Source of the DNA: an uncultured Pelagibacteraceae bacterium
GTDB taxonomy: Bacteria; Pseudomonadota; Alphaproteobacteria; Pelagibacterales; Pelagibacteraceae
Assembly: GCA_902610975.1 (NCBI GenBank)
Contig: CACLXL010000001.1
Location: 62,001-126,000, forward strand
Length of the DNA stretch: 64,000 nt
Direction: 5' to 3'
Below, piece by piece: positions 29,932 to 40,622 of this stretch. The translations under genes were made by a program, and so were the position numbers. Below the pieces are notes generated by a model. It was not told the origin of the DNA and did no database searches. It was given only the letters and a program-made list of their open reading frames with translations. Numbering within the stretch: position 1 is the first letter of the stretch; each line of letters begins with the position of its first letter.

Positions 29932-29983
29932 TGCTAAATTAATAGCAGATTTAATTAAAAATAATATGGTTAAAATTTACGAA

Positions 29984-30925
29984 TTAAGCGTTAGCCGCAA
30001 CTCTTAATGGTTGGTGAGATCTAATTTTTTTGGAAATTACCACGTTATCTTTCAACTCAGTAATTGAATAGGCTGATTTAGTTTCTAACAGTCTTCTTAA
30101 AAAGGTATTAGTTAGTTTATGTCCTCCTTGAAAGCAATTTATTTTTCCAAGAACTCTAAATCCTGATAATAAAAAGTCACCTGCTAAATCTAAAATTTTA
30201 TGATTAACAAACTCTTTACTATTTCTTAATCCACCTTCATTTAAAACTTTGTCTTTGTCGACGACTAAGGCATTTTCTAAAGATCCACCTTGAGCAAGCC
30301 CATTCTTTTTAATTTTTTCTATATCTTCAAAAAGACAGAATGTTCTTGAAGATACAACGTCCTCAAGTGGGTCTAAGTAAAAATTAATAATATTTTTTTG
30401 ATTTCCTATAATTTTATTTTGATAATCTAATTGAAAAAATACCTCAAAAGAGTTGCTTGGCTCAATAGAAATTTTTTTGTCTTGATCAATTAATTCTAAT
30501 TTTTCTTGAACTTTTAAATATTTTCTTTTGATTTTAGTTTTTTTTATACCTGCTTTACTTATTCCATTTAAAAAATCTTTAGCAGAGCCATCCATGATTG
30601 GAACTTCTTCGTTGTTAATTTCAATTATAGCGTTATCAATTTCACATATGTAAAGTGCAGCTAATAAATGTTCCACAGTTGAAACTTTAACTCCAAATTT
30701 ATTTTCAAGTGTCGTACAAAGTTTAGCTGATGAAACGTTCTTATAATCTGCTTTTATGATATTATTTAATTTTAAATCTACTCTTTTGAAATAAATACCT
30801 TGAGTATCATCGTTTGGAATAACATTGATCTTTACTTTTTTTCCTGAGTGCAATCCTATGCCTTCAAATTTGACAGTTTTTTCCAACGTATTTTGATAAA
30901 TATTTAACATTGTCGTTTTATACAT
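29984..30925 (-). CDS. lpxC: UDP-3-O-acyl-N-acetylglucosamine deacetylase
   Basis: KFEGIGLHSGKKVKINVIP, VSTVEHLLAALYICEIDNAIIEINNEEVPIMDGSA, FVNHKILDLAGDFLLSGF. Confidence 0.97.
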   Translation of the reverse strand: MYKTTMLNIYQNTLEKTVKFEGIGLHSGKKVKINVIPNDDTQGIYFKRVDLKLNNIIKADYKNVSSAKLCTTLENKFGVKVSTVEHLLAALYICEIDNAIIEINNEEVPIMDGSAKDFLNGISKAGIKKTKIKRKYLKVQEKLELIDQDKKISIEPSNSFEVFFQLDYQNKIIGNQKNIINFYLDPLEDVVSSRTFCLFEDIEKIKKNGLAQGGSLENALVVDKDKVLNEGGLRNSKEFVNHKILDLAGDFLLSGFRVLGKINCFQGGHKLTNTFLRRLLETKSAYSITELKDNVVISKKIRSHQPLRVAANA

Positions 30926-30975
30926 AATTAATCGACTCCGCTTAAAACAACTAATGTTTCTAAAAATAACAAATG

Positions 30976-32166
30976 CTAATTAAATAAAAAATCAAATATC
31001 CTTGCTATTATTGACTTTCTTTCTTGAATAATTGGAATTGCCTCTTTTTTCCACCCAAATTGAACAAGTTCGCCTGCATTTTTAAAAAAAAACTTATTTT
31101 CAAGTTTGCTCGCAATTTTTATTTCTAGTTGTTTATAGTTTGAGAGAAATCCGATAAAGCTCTCTTTAAAAAATTGAAAATTTGTTTCATCATTCATTTG
31201 TAAAATAATTAATTTCTGTTCCTTTAAGAAGTTATCTATATTTATATTTTTGGTAAATATGACTTCACATATTTCTTGGACCCTTGCTTGAGCAATATCT
31301 AAGACCATTTTTTTTTTTATTTTCCTAAAATTTTGATCAAAGTACTCTTTCTCAATTAAATCTTTTCCTGATTTTATATTTTTAAAATCAGTACTTAAAA
31401 GCAACTTTTTAATCTTATCTTTTTCAATAGCTAAAACTTTAGATATATCATTTACGATTATATCAGTGCCAAAATTAAAACTTTGAAAAAATTTTAGTGA
31501 AGAGTTTTTGAAAAAAACAATATTAGAATTATTTTCATTAATAGAAATATTAAAAAATGAGTTAATGTCATATTCTTTTATGAAGTAAATATTTTCTAGA
31601 AAGTTTTTTGAAATAGCTTTTTTTATATTTAGATTACAATTATTAATTAAGTTTTTAAGATTTCTATAATCGTTATTATTAATTAAAAAGAAAGAAAGTT
31701 CATGCGAGTAAAAATCTCCAAATAAACCAATTGGAATATTTTCAATATTCTTTTTGTCAAGGATATGATCAGAGTTGAAAATATGTAAAATTTTTTTATT
31801 TTTTTCTGTTTTGTCAACTTGAGATTTTAAAGAGTTAATAATGTAAGTAATATTTTCTTTAGTTAATTGTGAGCCATTTAGTTTTTTATAACCCGAAAAG
31901 TTAATTACCGAACATTCAAATTTACTCAAGATAAGAATAACATCTTTAAAAGTAAAATTTAATTTTTTTTCTATTGAATAAATATTTTCTTTAATATTTT
32001 TACTGACGAGATCAAAATCTTGAATTTTACCTTTAACAATACCGGGATTTAAACTGGAGTGACGAAGCACTATTTCAAAATTTCCATTACTATCATATTC
32101 AACTATTGTATAATAAAATTCGTATTCATCAATTTCTAAAAAAAATTCTAAAGACTTAAAAGACAT
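30976..32166 (-). CDS. ftsA: highly divergent cell division protein FtsA
   Basis: Position ftsQ-[this]-lpxC; FGTDIIVNDISKVLAIEKDKIKKLL resembles the FtsA GGDHITNDIA region; C-terminal amphipathic SIIARIFDFLFN like the FtsA membrane-targeting sequence. Confidence 0.75.
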   Translation of the reverse strand: MSFKSLEFFLEIDEYEFYYTIVEYDSNGNFEIVLRHSSLNPGIVKGKIQDFDLVSKNIKENIYSIEKKLNFTFKDVILILSKFECSVINFSGYKKLNGSQLTKENITYIINSLKSQVDKTEKNKKILHIFNSDHILDKKNIENIPIGLFGDFYSHELSFFLINNNDYRNLKNLINNCNLNIKKAISKNFLENIYFIKEYDINSFFNISINENNSNIVFFKNSSLKFFQSFNFGTDIIVNDISKVLAIEKDKIKKLLLSTDFKNIKSGKDLIEKEYFDQNFRKIKKKMVLDIAQARVQEICEVIFTKNINIDNFLKEQKLIILQMNDETNFQFFKESFIGFLSNYKQLEIKIASKLENKFFFKNAGELVQFGWKKEAIPIIQERKSIIARIFDFLFN

Positions 32167-32169
32167 TTT

Positions 32170-32826
32170 CTATTTTAAAATAAGTTGATCCTTAATTCTA
32201 TAATCAAAAGTTTTATATTTTCTAAAATTTGTCTGATTTTTTAACTTAATAAAATTTTTAAGGCTCAAATCATAATTTTTAATCGGTAGTTTAATTATTT
32301 GATTCTCTAAGGTGATTATATCCCATCTTTTTGACTCAAATAGGTAAAATTTTTTTATATCACTTATTGGAAAATCAATTTTTTCAAGATCATTGTAAAA
32401 AATTTCAAAACTTTTATTGTCTCCAAAAACTACAGGTAAATCTTCAAAACCATTTAATTTTTTATAATTTATTAACCCCTTATTAGTATAATAGTTTTTT
32501 TCTTTTTTATTCTGTATAATTGCTATTAATTGCTTTTCAAAAATTTTAACTTTTATTTGGTTGGGGTAAATTTTTTTTATTTCGATACTATCTATAAAAT
32601 CAAGTTCCTGTAATTTTGATATAATTTTTTTATTATTTAAAAAAAAAAGATTTTCCTGATATAAAAATGAAATTTTTTTTTTTATTGTTTGATCATCTAG
32701 AATTTTATTGTTTTCTATAGTAATTTTCTCTATTTTGATATTTCTATCTAAGCTATTATTAATCTTTGAGGTATAAGTACTTAAAAAAATTAAAATAATT
32801 GACGCAAATAAAACTCTTTTTTTCAT
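32170..32826 (-). CDS. ftsQ: cell division protein FtsQ (POTRA)
   Basis: One TM then POTRA pattern IEKITIENNKILDDQTIKKKISFLYQENLFFLNNKKIISKLQELDFIDSIEIKKIYPNQIKVKIFEKQLIAII; between ddl and ftsA. Confidence 0.88.
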   Translation of the reverse strand: MKKRVLFASIILIFLSTYTSKINNSLDRNIKIEKITIENNKILDDQTIKKKISFLYQENLFFLNNKKIISKLQELDFIDSIEIKKIYPNQIKVKIFEKQLIAIIQNKKEKNYYTNKGLINYKKLNGFEDLPVVFGDNKSFEIFYNDLEKIDFPISDIKKFYLFESKRWDIITLENQIIKLPIKNYDLSLKNFIKLKNQTNFRKYKTFDYRIKDQLILK

Positions 32827-33761
32827 TTATTAATACTTGCATCCAAAAGAATTTTTTCTACTAAATTTTGAAAAGTTAAACCAACATAATTTCCAATTTC
32901 AGGCACTAATGAAAGATTTGTCATGCCTGGTTGAGTGTTAACTTCTAAGAGATAAAATTTATTCTCAAAAAATTTAAAATCTGCTCTTGTTACTCCCCTG
33001 CAACTAAGAATATTGTGTGCATCCTTTGCAATTTTTAAAACTTTAAGGTAGTCTTTTTTCTTTAAACGCGCTGGCATTATATGCTCTGTTTTAGCCGATT
33101 TAGAGTATTTTGCTTTATAATCATAAAATGATCTTTTTGGAATTAATTCAATAGCGCCTAGTGATTTAGAATTTAAAACTGCAGCTTGTATTTCTTGACC
33201 TCCTATAAATTTTTCAAACATTAATTGTTCATATTTTTTAAAAAGATACTTAGTAAATTTTGTTAGTTCATTTATATTTTTCGAAATTTTAACACCTAAA
33301 CTTGACCCTTCGTCAATTGGTTTTACAACTACAGGAAATTTAATGCCCTTTTTTTTTAAATTATTTTTTAAAACTTTTTTAGAAAATTGATTCTTACTAA
33401 GAGTAAAATATTGTGGTGTTAAAATTCTGTTTTTCTTAAAAATTTCTTTTGAAATTATTTTATTCATTGCATTATAAGAGCTTACAACTCCTGAGTGGGT
33501 GTAGGGTATTTTTAAGTACTCAAAGTAACTTTGAGCCACTCCATCCTCTCCGTCTTTGCCGTGAAGAGCATTAAATATTACATCAGTTTTTTTCTTATTT
33601 ATTAAATTAAAATTTTTATTTTTTGGGTCAAAAACCGAAACAATGTATTTTTTTTTTTTGAGAGCTTTAATACAAGCTTTACCGCTATCTAAACTTACCT
33701 CTCTCTCCCCAGAAGTGCCTCCTAAAACTACAAGAACTCTTTTAAATTTTTTTTTATTCAC
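32823..33761 (-). CDS. ddl: D-alanine-D-alanine ligase
   Basis: VLGGTSGEREVSLDSGKAC, FNALHGKDGEDGVAQSYFEYLKIPYTHSGV, ATP-grasp VTRADFKFF...LLEVNTQPGMT. Confidence 0.96.
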   Translation of the reverse strand: MNKKKFKRVLVVLGGTSGEREVSLDSGKACIKALKKKKYIVSVFDPKNKNFNLINKKKTDVIFNALHGKDGEDGVAQSYFEYLKIPYTHSGVVSSYNAMNKIISKEIFKKNRILTPQYFTLSKNQFSKKVLKNNLKKKGIKFPVVVKPIDEGSSLGVKISKNINELTKFTKYLFKKYEQLMFEKFIGGQEIQAAVLNSKSLGAIELIPKRSFYDYKAKYSKSAKTEHIMPARLKKKDYLKVLKIAKDAHNILSCRGVTRADFKFFENKFYLLEVNTQPGMTNLSLVPEIGNYVGLTFQNLVEKILLDASINK

Positions 33762-34659
33762 CTACTATTTTAATCTCTAATTCAAGATTAACTCCTGATC
33801 TATTGTTTACTTGTTGCTTTACTTTTTGAATCAATTTCTCAATATCTGAAGATTTAGCTTTTCCGTTGTTCACAAAAAAATTGGAGTGTTTTTCTGAAAT
33901 TGATGCGTCGCCTACTTTAAATTTATTACAGCCAGCTTCTTTGATTAATTGCCAAGCTTTTTTTTTACCCTCAATATTTTTGAATGTACTTCCGCATGTT
34001 TTTATTTGATTTGGCTGAGATAATTTTTTTTTATCAATAAAATCTTTTTGTTTCTTTTCTATTTGATCCTTAGGTTTAATTTTTCCTTTAAGTTTTACAG
34101 AGGTAATAATATATTTTTCTGGCAGGTTGGTGCCTCTATAAAAAAACTTAATATCCTGTTTACTTATTTCCCTCTCTTCACATTTTTTCATATCAATTAC
34201 GTTAATTGATGTTAATATTTTTGAAATATCGTCTCCATAGCAGCCACTATTCATTATTACTCCACCTCCAATAGACCCTGGTATGCAAGATAGAAACTCA
34301 AAATCGCCAATACCATTGTCTTTTGCAAAATTTGAAATTTTACGATCCATAGCAGAGGCTCCTGCTTGAATAGTATCTTTATCTATTAATTCAATTTTTG
34401 AAAAACTTGGGCTAAGTTTTATTACAACTCCATTTATTCCTTTATCTCTAATTAGTGTGTTTGAACCAGCTCCCAGAATGGTGATTTTTCGTTTTGTTTC
34501 TAGATTTAGTTTAAAAAACTCTAATAACTGCTCCCGGCTCTCAGGTCTAAAAAAATACTCGGCAGGTCCACCTAGATTAAACCAGCTATAGTTTGAAAGC
34601 TTAGTGTTAATACTAATATTATTTCTAAATTTTTCAAAAACTTTCAGGTCTAAATTCAT
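33754..34659 (-). CDS. murB: UDP-N-acetylenolpyruvoylglucosamine reductase
   Basis: NTKLSNYSWFNLGGPAEYFFRP, ILGAGSNTLIRDKGINGVVIKL, CIPGSIGGGVIMNSGCYG. Confidence 0.96.
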   Translation of the reverse strand: MNLDLKVFEKFRNNISINTKLSNYSWFNLGGPAEYFFRPESREQLLEFFKLNLETKRKITILGAGSNTLIRDKGINGVVIKLSPSFSKIELIDKDTIQAGASAMDRKISNFAKDNGIGDFEFLSCIPGSIGGGVIMNSGCYGDDISKILTSINVIDMKKCEEREISKQDIKFFYRGTNLPEKYIITSVKLKGKIKPKDQIEKKQKDFIDKKKLSQPNQIKTCGSTFKNIEGKKKAWQLIKEAGCNKFKVGDASISEKHSNFFVNNGKAKSSDIEKLIQKVKQQVNNRSGVNLELEIKIVGE

Positions 34660-36056
34660 AATATATTTTTGAGAGCGTTCATATGCTTAGAAATAGTTCC
34701 TGCCCCCATACCAATAATTAATTCATCGCTCATCAAATTTTTCTTAAAATATTTTCCTAATTCATTAAAATCTTTAATAATTATAACTTGTGTTTTTGAT
34801 GCTTTAGAAATTGATTTTGCAAATTCTAGAATATTAAATTTTGTATTTTTCTTTTCTCCAGCTGCATAAAGTGGGCAAAGAAGGACTAAGTTTGATTTAG
34901 AAAATGATTTTGAAAATTCATTTTTTAAAGATAAAACTCTTGAGTACCTGTGTGGTTCAAAAACTGAGATTATTTGTCTATCTTTATAAACATTTTTTAC
35001 GCCCTCCAAAATAGAACTAATTTCAGTGGGATGGTGAGCATAATCATCATAAAAATCATTTTCATTTTTAGTGAATATTTTTGTCATCCTTCTTTGAACC
35101 CCTGAAAATTTTTCCAATGATCTTTTTATTATATTTTCATTTATTCCGAGATTTAAACATAAAATTATTGCTGCTGTTGCATTTAAAACATTATGTTTCC
35201 CTAATAATTTAAGCTTTATATTTTTTATTTTTTTATTTTTTTTATTAATATTTTTAAAGTTTAAATCAAAAATTGTATAATCTATTTTATATCGTATGTT
35301 TGTAATTTTGTAGTTAGAATTTTTATTCTCTCCATATGTGATAATATTTTTATTTTTTATTTGGCCCGATATTTTTTTTATGTTTTTATTGTCAATGCAA
35401 ATTATAGATTTGCCAGTAGGGGGAGTTTTTTCTATAAATTTAAGGAATGATTTTTCTAAGTTTTGAAAGGTTTTATAGTATTCGATATGTTCATAATCAA
35501 TATTTGTCACTATAGAATAATTAATTGGGATCTTTAGAAAACTTCCGTCAGACTCGTCTGCTTCTAATATTGCCCATTCACCTTTACCTAATTTAGCATT
35601 ACTTTTTAGAGAATTTATTACACCTCCGTTTATTATTGTTGGATCAAGTTTTTGCTCTGTAAAAATTTTTGAAACTAAAGATGTCGTTGTGGTTTTGCCG
35701 TGAGATCCTGTAATGATAATATTCTTTTTAAGTGAAACCACATCCGCTAATACTTCAGCGCGAGAATATATGGGTATCTTTTTTTTTTTAGCATATTTAA
35801 TCTCGTTGTTATTATTTTTAATTGCGGAAGACCTAACTATTATAGTAGAATTTTCCAAATTTTTTTTTGAGTGACCAATAAAAACTTTGATACCTGCATT
35901 TTTACAACTTGTAGTATTTTTATTTTTATTTTGATCGCTTCCTTGTATTTGAAATCCCATATTTTTCATAATTTGTGCTAAACCACTCATTCCAATGCCC
36001 CCTATACCTACAAAATGAATTATTTCTTTTTGACCTAAATTAATTTTTTTCATCAA
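34656..36056 (-). CDS. murC: UDP-N-acetylmuramate-L-alanine ligase
   Basis: HFVGIGGIGMSGLAQIMKNMGFQIQGSD, ITGSHGKTTTTSLVSKIF, DDYAHHPTEI. Confidence 0.97.
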   Translation of the reverse strand: MMKKINLGQKEIIHFVGIGGIGMSGLAQIMKNMGFQIQGSDQNKNKNTTSCKNAGIKVFIGHSKKNLENSTIIVRSSAIKNNNNEIKYAKKKKIPIYSRAEVLADVVSLKKNIIITGSHGKTTTTSLVSKIFTEQKLDPTIINGGVINSLKSNAKLGKGEWAILEADESDGSFLKIPINYSIVTNIDYEHIEYYKTFQNLEKSFLKFIEKTPPTGKSIICIDNKNIKKISGQIKNKNIITYGENKNSNYKITNIRYKIDYTIFDLNFKNINKKNKKIKNIKLKLLGKHNVLNATAAIILCLNLGINENIIKRSLEKFSGVQRRMTKIFTKNENDFYDDYAHHPTEISSILEGVKNVYKDRQIISVFEPHRYSRVLSLKNEFSKSFSKSNLVLLCPLYAAGEKKNTKFNILEFAKSISKASKTQVIIIKDFNELGKYFKKNLMSDELIIGMGAGTISKHMNALKNIL

Positions 36057-37146
36057 TTATCTTTTTAATTAAAGCTTGGTTAATATTTTTGTAGACATTT
36101 TTGTCAGAAAATTGTCTTTGATGTTGTTTCATTTCACTCAAAATAGAATAATTCTTAAAAATATCTTTTAAAAGATTCGGCAACTCAACTTTTAAATCTT
36201 TTTCTTCAATTAAAAAAGCAAATTTGTTTTTTTTGTAAAATAAAGCATTTTTTAATTGATGATTATCAGCAGATGAAGGTAAGGGTACTGATATAAAGGG
36301 AATATTGGCATTCGTTAACTCTGATATCATTGATGAACCAGATCTAGTAATTGCTAAATCAACTTTAGAAAAATAATTTAACAAATTATCGCTAAAATTA
36401 AAAGTTTCACAATTTAAATTATTATCTTTGTAAAATAATTTAAGTTTCTCATTTTGATTAGATAAACAATGTTGATAAATTTTTAATGACAAACCATCTT
36501 TTGAACAATTTTTAAAAATATCAGGGAGAGTTTCTGCAAATATTTTAGCTGCTTGACTCCCTCCAAGAACAAGGATATTTAACGTTTTTTTGCTATCATT
36601 TTTTTTATCGTCTTCTTTTTTAAAATATTTAAAAATCTTTTCATTTATTATATTTCCAATTTCGATTGTTTTATTTTGATATTTATTTGGTATACCTTCG
36701 AGCTCTTTATTTGCGACAAGTATTTTTTTTGCAAATGGTAATAAATATTTGTTTGCTTTACCTATAATTAAATTATTTTCATAAATTACAAACTTTATTT
36801 TTAATACAGTTGCTGCTAAGCAAATAGGAAATGAAGAGTAGCCTCCCATCCCAAAAATAATTGATGGCCTATTAAAAACTAGGAAAAAGAATGAAATAAT
36901 TATTGAAAAAAAAATTATTAATAACGAAAATAATAAAGAAAATATATTTTTTAAACGAAGGGGTGATGAGGGTAAAATAGAAATATCTAAATTATTAAAT
37001 TTTTTTGAATATTTATAACCTCTCTTATCAGTAACTAATTTGATTTCACATTTCTCATTTATTAAGTGATTTGCTAAATAACACCCTGGAAACACATGAC
37101 CTCCGGTACCACCCACTGCAATTAATATTTTAATATTTTTACTCAT
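36040..37146 (-). CDS. murG: MurG undecaprenyl-PP-MurNAc-pentapeptide GlcNAc transferase
   Basis: ILIAVGGTGGHVFPGCYLANHL, IIFGMGGYSSFPICLAA, LAITRSGSSMISELTNANIPFISVPLPSSADNHQLKNA. Confidence 0.96.
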   Translation of the reverse strand: MSKNIKILIAVGGTGGHVFPGCYLANHLINEKCEIKLVTDKRGYKYSKKFNNLDISILPSSPLRLKNIFSLLFSLLIIFFSIIISFFFLVFNRPSIIFGMGGYSSFPICLAATVLKIKFVIYENNLIIGKANKYLLPFAKKILVANKELEGIPNKYQNKTIEIGNIINEKIFKYFKKEDDKKNDSKKTLNILVLGGSQAAKIFAETLPDIFKNCSKDGLSLKIYQHCLSNQNEKLKLFYKDNNLNCETFNFSDNLLNYFSKVDLAITRSGSSMISELTNANIPFISVPLPSSADNHQLKNALFYKKNKFAFLIEEKDLKVELPNLLKDIFKNYSILSEMKQHQRQFSDKNVYKNINQALIKKIIDEKN

Positions 37147-38266
37147 ATAAGTAAGTTGTATTTTTTGTATAGTTTAAAATTACCCCTGCTAAAATTGAAC
37201 TTCCTATTAAAGAAGACCCGCCATAACTCAAAAATGGTAATGTCATTCCTGTAGTAGGTATTAAACTTGTATTTACACCTAAATGAATAAAAGTTTGAAA
37301 AACTAAAAGTGTTGCGAGACCACACAATGAAATTTTTATTAATTGATCTTCTTGATTAATACAGTTTTTTATTATTCTAAAAGAAATATATAAAAATAAT
37401 AAAATTATAAATATTGAAACTATTGAACCATACTCCTCAGCAATTATTGCTATAATGTAATCTGTATGAGCTTCCGGAACACTGTCTTTTAAAATTCCCT
37501 CACCCATTCCTTGACCAGTTAACCCTCCTAGTTTAATTGCGTCTAGAGCAGATGAAGATTGAAATTCGTCACCCTTACTTGGATCAATATATGTAATTAA
37601 ACGTTTAGTGATGTAGCCAAATTTTTCTGGCATTAAAAATAAAAAAGAACTTATTGTTATAACAAATATAAATAAAAAACTTAAAATATATAATAGACTT
37701 ACTCCCGAGATAAATATTGTCACGATCCAACTACCAATTAATAATATTGATTGTCCAAGATCTGGTTGATCTATTAAAAGTACTATTACTAATACTAATA
37801 TTAAAAAACTCAATAGATAATTTATTTTAGAGTTATTAAAATTTTCTAAAGTTAAGATTTTAACTGTAGCCAAAATAAAAAATGGTTTTAATATTTCTAT
37901 TGGTTGTAATCTAAAAAAATGAAAATCTAACCATCTTTTAGCACCTTTTACTTCAACACCTATCAAAGGCACTAATGCTAAGAATAAAAAAGAGATAATA
38001 AATAATGGAATTATAAATCTTTTTAAAATTTTGGTATCAATTATTGAGATCAATATCATTATAATTAAGGCTAAAGAGGTGAAAATTAAATGTTTTGAGA
38101 AAAAAAAATAGTAATCTTTATTCAGCCTCTCTCCTGCTAATGATGAAGTTGATGAAAATGAAAAAAATAGTCCTAGAGAAAATAGAATTAAAAAACAAAA
38201 AAAAATTTTCTTATCGATATTTCTCCAATAATTTGCAAACTTAATTTTATAAATATTTTGATGCAT
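37139..38266 (-). CDS. ftsW: cell division SEDS protein FtsW
   Basis: VKGAKRWLDFHFFRLQPIEILKPFFIL, PEAHTDYIIAIIAEEYG, LIPTTGMTLPFLSYGGSS; between murD and murG. Confidence 0.95.
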   Translation of the reverse strand: MHQNIYKIKFANYWRNIDKKIFFCFLILFSLGLFFSFSSTSSLAGERLNKDYYFFFSKHLIFTSLALIIMILISIIDTKILKRFIIPLFIISFLFLALVPLIGVEVKGAKRWLDFHFFRLQPIEILKPFFILATVKILTLENFNNSKINYLLSFLILVLVIVLLIDQPDLGQSILLIGSWIVTIFISGVSLLYILSFLFIFVITISSFLFLMPEKFGYITKRLITYIDPSKGDEFQSSSALDAIKLGGLTGQGMGEGILKDSVPEAHTDYIIAIIAEEYGSIVSIFIILLFLYISFRIIKNCINQEDQLIKISLCGLATLLVFQTFIHLGVNTSLIPTTGMTLPFLSYGGSSLIGSSILAGVILNYTKNTTYLYE

Positions 38267-39533
38267 AATTTTTGCTCAATCTTTTAAATTCGTCTCCTCT
38301 TTTTTCAAAATCTGAATATTGGTCGAATGAAGCTGATGCGGGGCTTAATAAAATTGTATTTGTTTTTTTTTTAAACTTTTTTATATCTTTAAAAATTTCA
38401 ATGATTGAATTCTTTAGATTATTGGCAATAAAAAAATTTAAATCATTTCTAATTCTTATTTTAAAAAAGTTAATATTTTTTCCAATTATGTAAGTTTTAA
38501 CAATATCTTTTTTAAATTTTTTAACATTAAACTTGTCATTTTTTTTTGGTTGTCCTCCAACAATCCAAAATATATTCTTAGTGTTTTCTAACGCACATTT
38601 AGTTGCTTGAAATGATGTTGCCTTGGAGTCGTTAATAAAAATACAATTTTTTTTTTTTAGGAAAATTTCATACCTATGAGGCATTCCTTTGAAAGTTTTT
38701 AAAGACTTAAAAAAAGAATTTTGATTTATACCAAGCAGCTTTATTAAAGCAAATACAAATGACATATTTTCATTATTTATATCAGAAATTAAGTAGGAAT
38801 TTTTTATTTTTGATTTTACTTTCTGGTAATTTGATAATTTAGGTAGAATTAACTTTCCTAATAGATTTCTTTTTTTAAATTTATCTTTAAGTTTTTTATT
38901 AATTAATGAATATTGATTTTTATTTTGATGTTTGAAGATTTTAAATTTCGAATTTTCATAATCTTTCATATTTCCATGCCAATCCAAATGATCATTTGAG
39001 AGATTTAATAATAAAGCATAGTCTGGACTAATAAATTTAGAATGAGATAATTGAAAAGAAGAAGCTTCTATAATCAAAAAATGATCTTTTTTAATATTTA
39101 AATTGAGAATAGGTAATCCAATATTTCCACCCAATAATGTTTTATAGCCATTTTTTTTTAATGTATGATCTATGATTTTAGAAGTTGTAGATTTACCGTT
39201 AGTTCCAGTTATTACAATACTTTTAAAAAATTTTTTTTGTAAAAAAATTAAATCTATATCAGTTATTATTTTATTCTTGTATTTAATCAAGTGATTTCTA
39301 TTTGCTGAAGTTTTTAAACTTACACCTGGACTTAAAATTATAAAATTTGTTTCTCTCAAAGCTCTTAATAAGTTATCAGGTCTTTTATCTTTAAGAAAAT
39401 TTTTATTCTTATCATCCCAAATTTTAAAATTTCTTATTTTATTTCTTTTAAAAAAACTAATTACTGATAAACCAGTTCTGCCTAAACCATAAACTAAAAA
39501 TGAGAGTGTTTTTAATTTCTGAATTGAACTCAT
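38247..39533 (-). CDS. murD: UDP-N-acetylmuramoylalanine-D-glutamate ligase
   Basis: FLVYGLGRTGLSVISFF, VITGTNGKSTTSKIIDHTLK, FINDSKATSFQATKCALE. Confidence 0.96.
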   Translation of the reverse strand: MSSIQKLKTLSFLVYGLGRTGLSVISFFKRNKIRNFKIWDDKNKNFLKDKRPDNLLRALRETNFIILSPGVSLKTSANRNHLIKYKNKIITDIDLIFLQKKFFKSIVITGTNGKSTTSKIIDHTLKKNGYKTLLGGNIGLPILNLNIKKDHFLIIEASSFQLSHSKFISPDYALLLNLSNDHLDWHGNMKDYENSKFKIFKHQNKNQYSLINKKLKDKFKKRNLLGKLILPKLSNYQKVKSKIKNSYLISDINNENMSFVFALIKLLGINQNSFFKSLKTFKGMPHRYEIFLKKKNCIFINDSKATSFQATKCALENTKNIFWIVGGQPKKNDKFNVKKFKKDIVKTYIIGKNINFFKIRIRNDLNFFIANNLKNSIIEIFKDIKKFKKKTNTILLSPASASFDQYSDFEKRGDEFKRLSKNYASKYL

Positions 39534-39536
39534 TTT

Positions 39537-40622
39537 CTACCTGAGTTTTAATGTTGCCAATCCAACTAAAGCTAGAATTATAGCTATAATCCAAAATCGA
39601 ATTACAATAGTGGACTCGGCCCAACCTTTTTTTTCAAAATGATGATGAATTGGCGCCATTTTAAAAATTCTTTTACCAGTTAATTTAAAAGAAATGACTT
39701 GAATGATAACTGATACTGTCTCCAATACGAATAAGCCTCCAATAATTGCTAAAACTATTTCGTGTTTCACTATGATAGCAATCGCTGCTAAAGATCCGCC
39801 CAAAGAAAGTGATCCGGTATCTCCCATAAATATTTTTGCAGGGGGGGCGTTATACCACAAAAAACCTAAACATGCGCCAACGACTGACCCGCAAAAAATG
39901 GATAATTCTCCTACGTCAGGTATATATTGAATTTGAAGATACTCAGAAAAAATTGTATTTCCAACTACATATGAAATAAGTGTGAATGAAAGTGCTACTA
40001 GCATAACCGGAACTGTTGCTAATCCGTCTAGACCATCAGTTAAATTTACTGCATTTGAAGCTCCAATTATTACAAATAATCCAAAGGGAATAAAAAAAAG
40101 ACCCATGTGTAAAACCAAATTTTTAAAAAAAGGAATATATAAATCAAATAAATATTCATGATCAGAATATTCTATTAAAATAAAAAGAGCTAATACTCCA
40201 ATAATTAATTGACCTGTAAATTTATAAATTGATTTTAAACCTGTTGAATTTTTATACTTAATTTTTAAAATATCATCGGTTAGTCCTAATCCACCAAGGC
40301 TAAGTGATACAAATAATAAAGTCCAAACGTAAATATTTCTTAAATCTGCCCAAAGTAAAGTGCTTAAGACAATACCGAGTATTATTATTACCCCGCCCAT
40401 AGTCGGTGTTCCTGTTTTTTTTACTATGTGATCAATCGGTCCATCTTGTCTGATTGGACCCGTGATCATTTTTTCTGAAAAAATTTTAATTAGAGGTGCC
40501 CCTATAACAAATACTATAATAAGCGAAGTCATAACTGAGAGTCCTGTTCTAAAGGTCAAATATTTAAATACATTCAAAAAGGAGTAATGCTCGATTAAAG
40601 AAGTGAGAAAATGAAATAGCAT
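39537..40622 (-). CDS. mraY: phospho-N-acetylmuramoyl-pentapeptide transferase
   Basis: GTPTMGGVIIILGIVLSTLLWAD, NAVNLTDGLDGLATVP, MAPIHHHFEKKGWAESTIVIRFW. Confidence 0.97.
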   Translation of the reverse strand: MLFHFLTSLIEHYSFLNVFKYLTFRTGLSVMTSLIIVFVIGAPLIKIFSEKMITGPIRQDGPIDHIVKKTGTPTMGGVIIILGIVLSTLLWADLRNIYVWTLLFVSLSLGGLGLTDDILKIKYKNSTGLKSIYKFTGQLIIGVLALFILIEYSDHEYLFDLYIPFFKNLVLHMGLFFIPFGLFVIIGASNAVNLTDGLDGLATVPVMLVALSFTLISYVVGNTIFSEYLQIQYIPDVGELSIFCGSVVGACLGFLWYNAPPAKIFMGDTGSLSLGGSLAAIAIIVKHEIVLAIIGGLFVLETVSVIIQVISFKLTGKRIFKMAPIHHHFEKKGWAESTIVIRFWIIAIILALVGLATLKLR

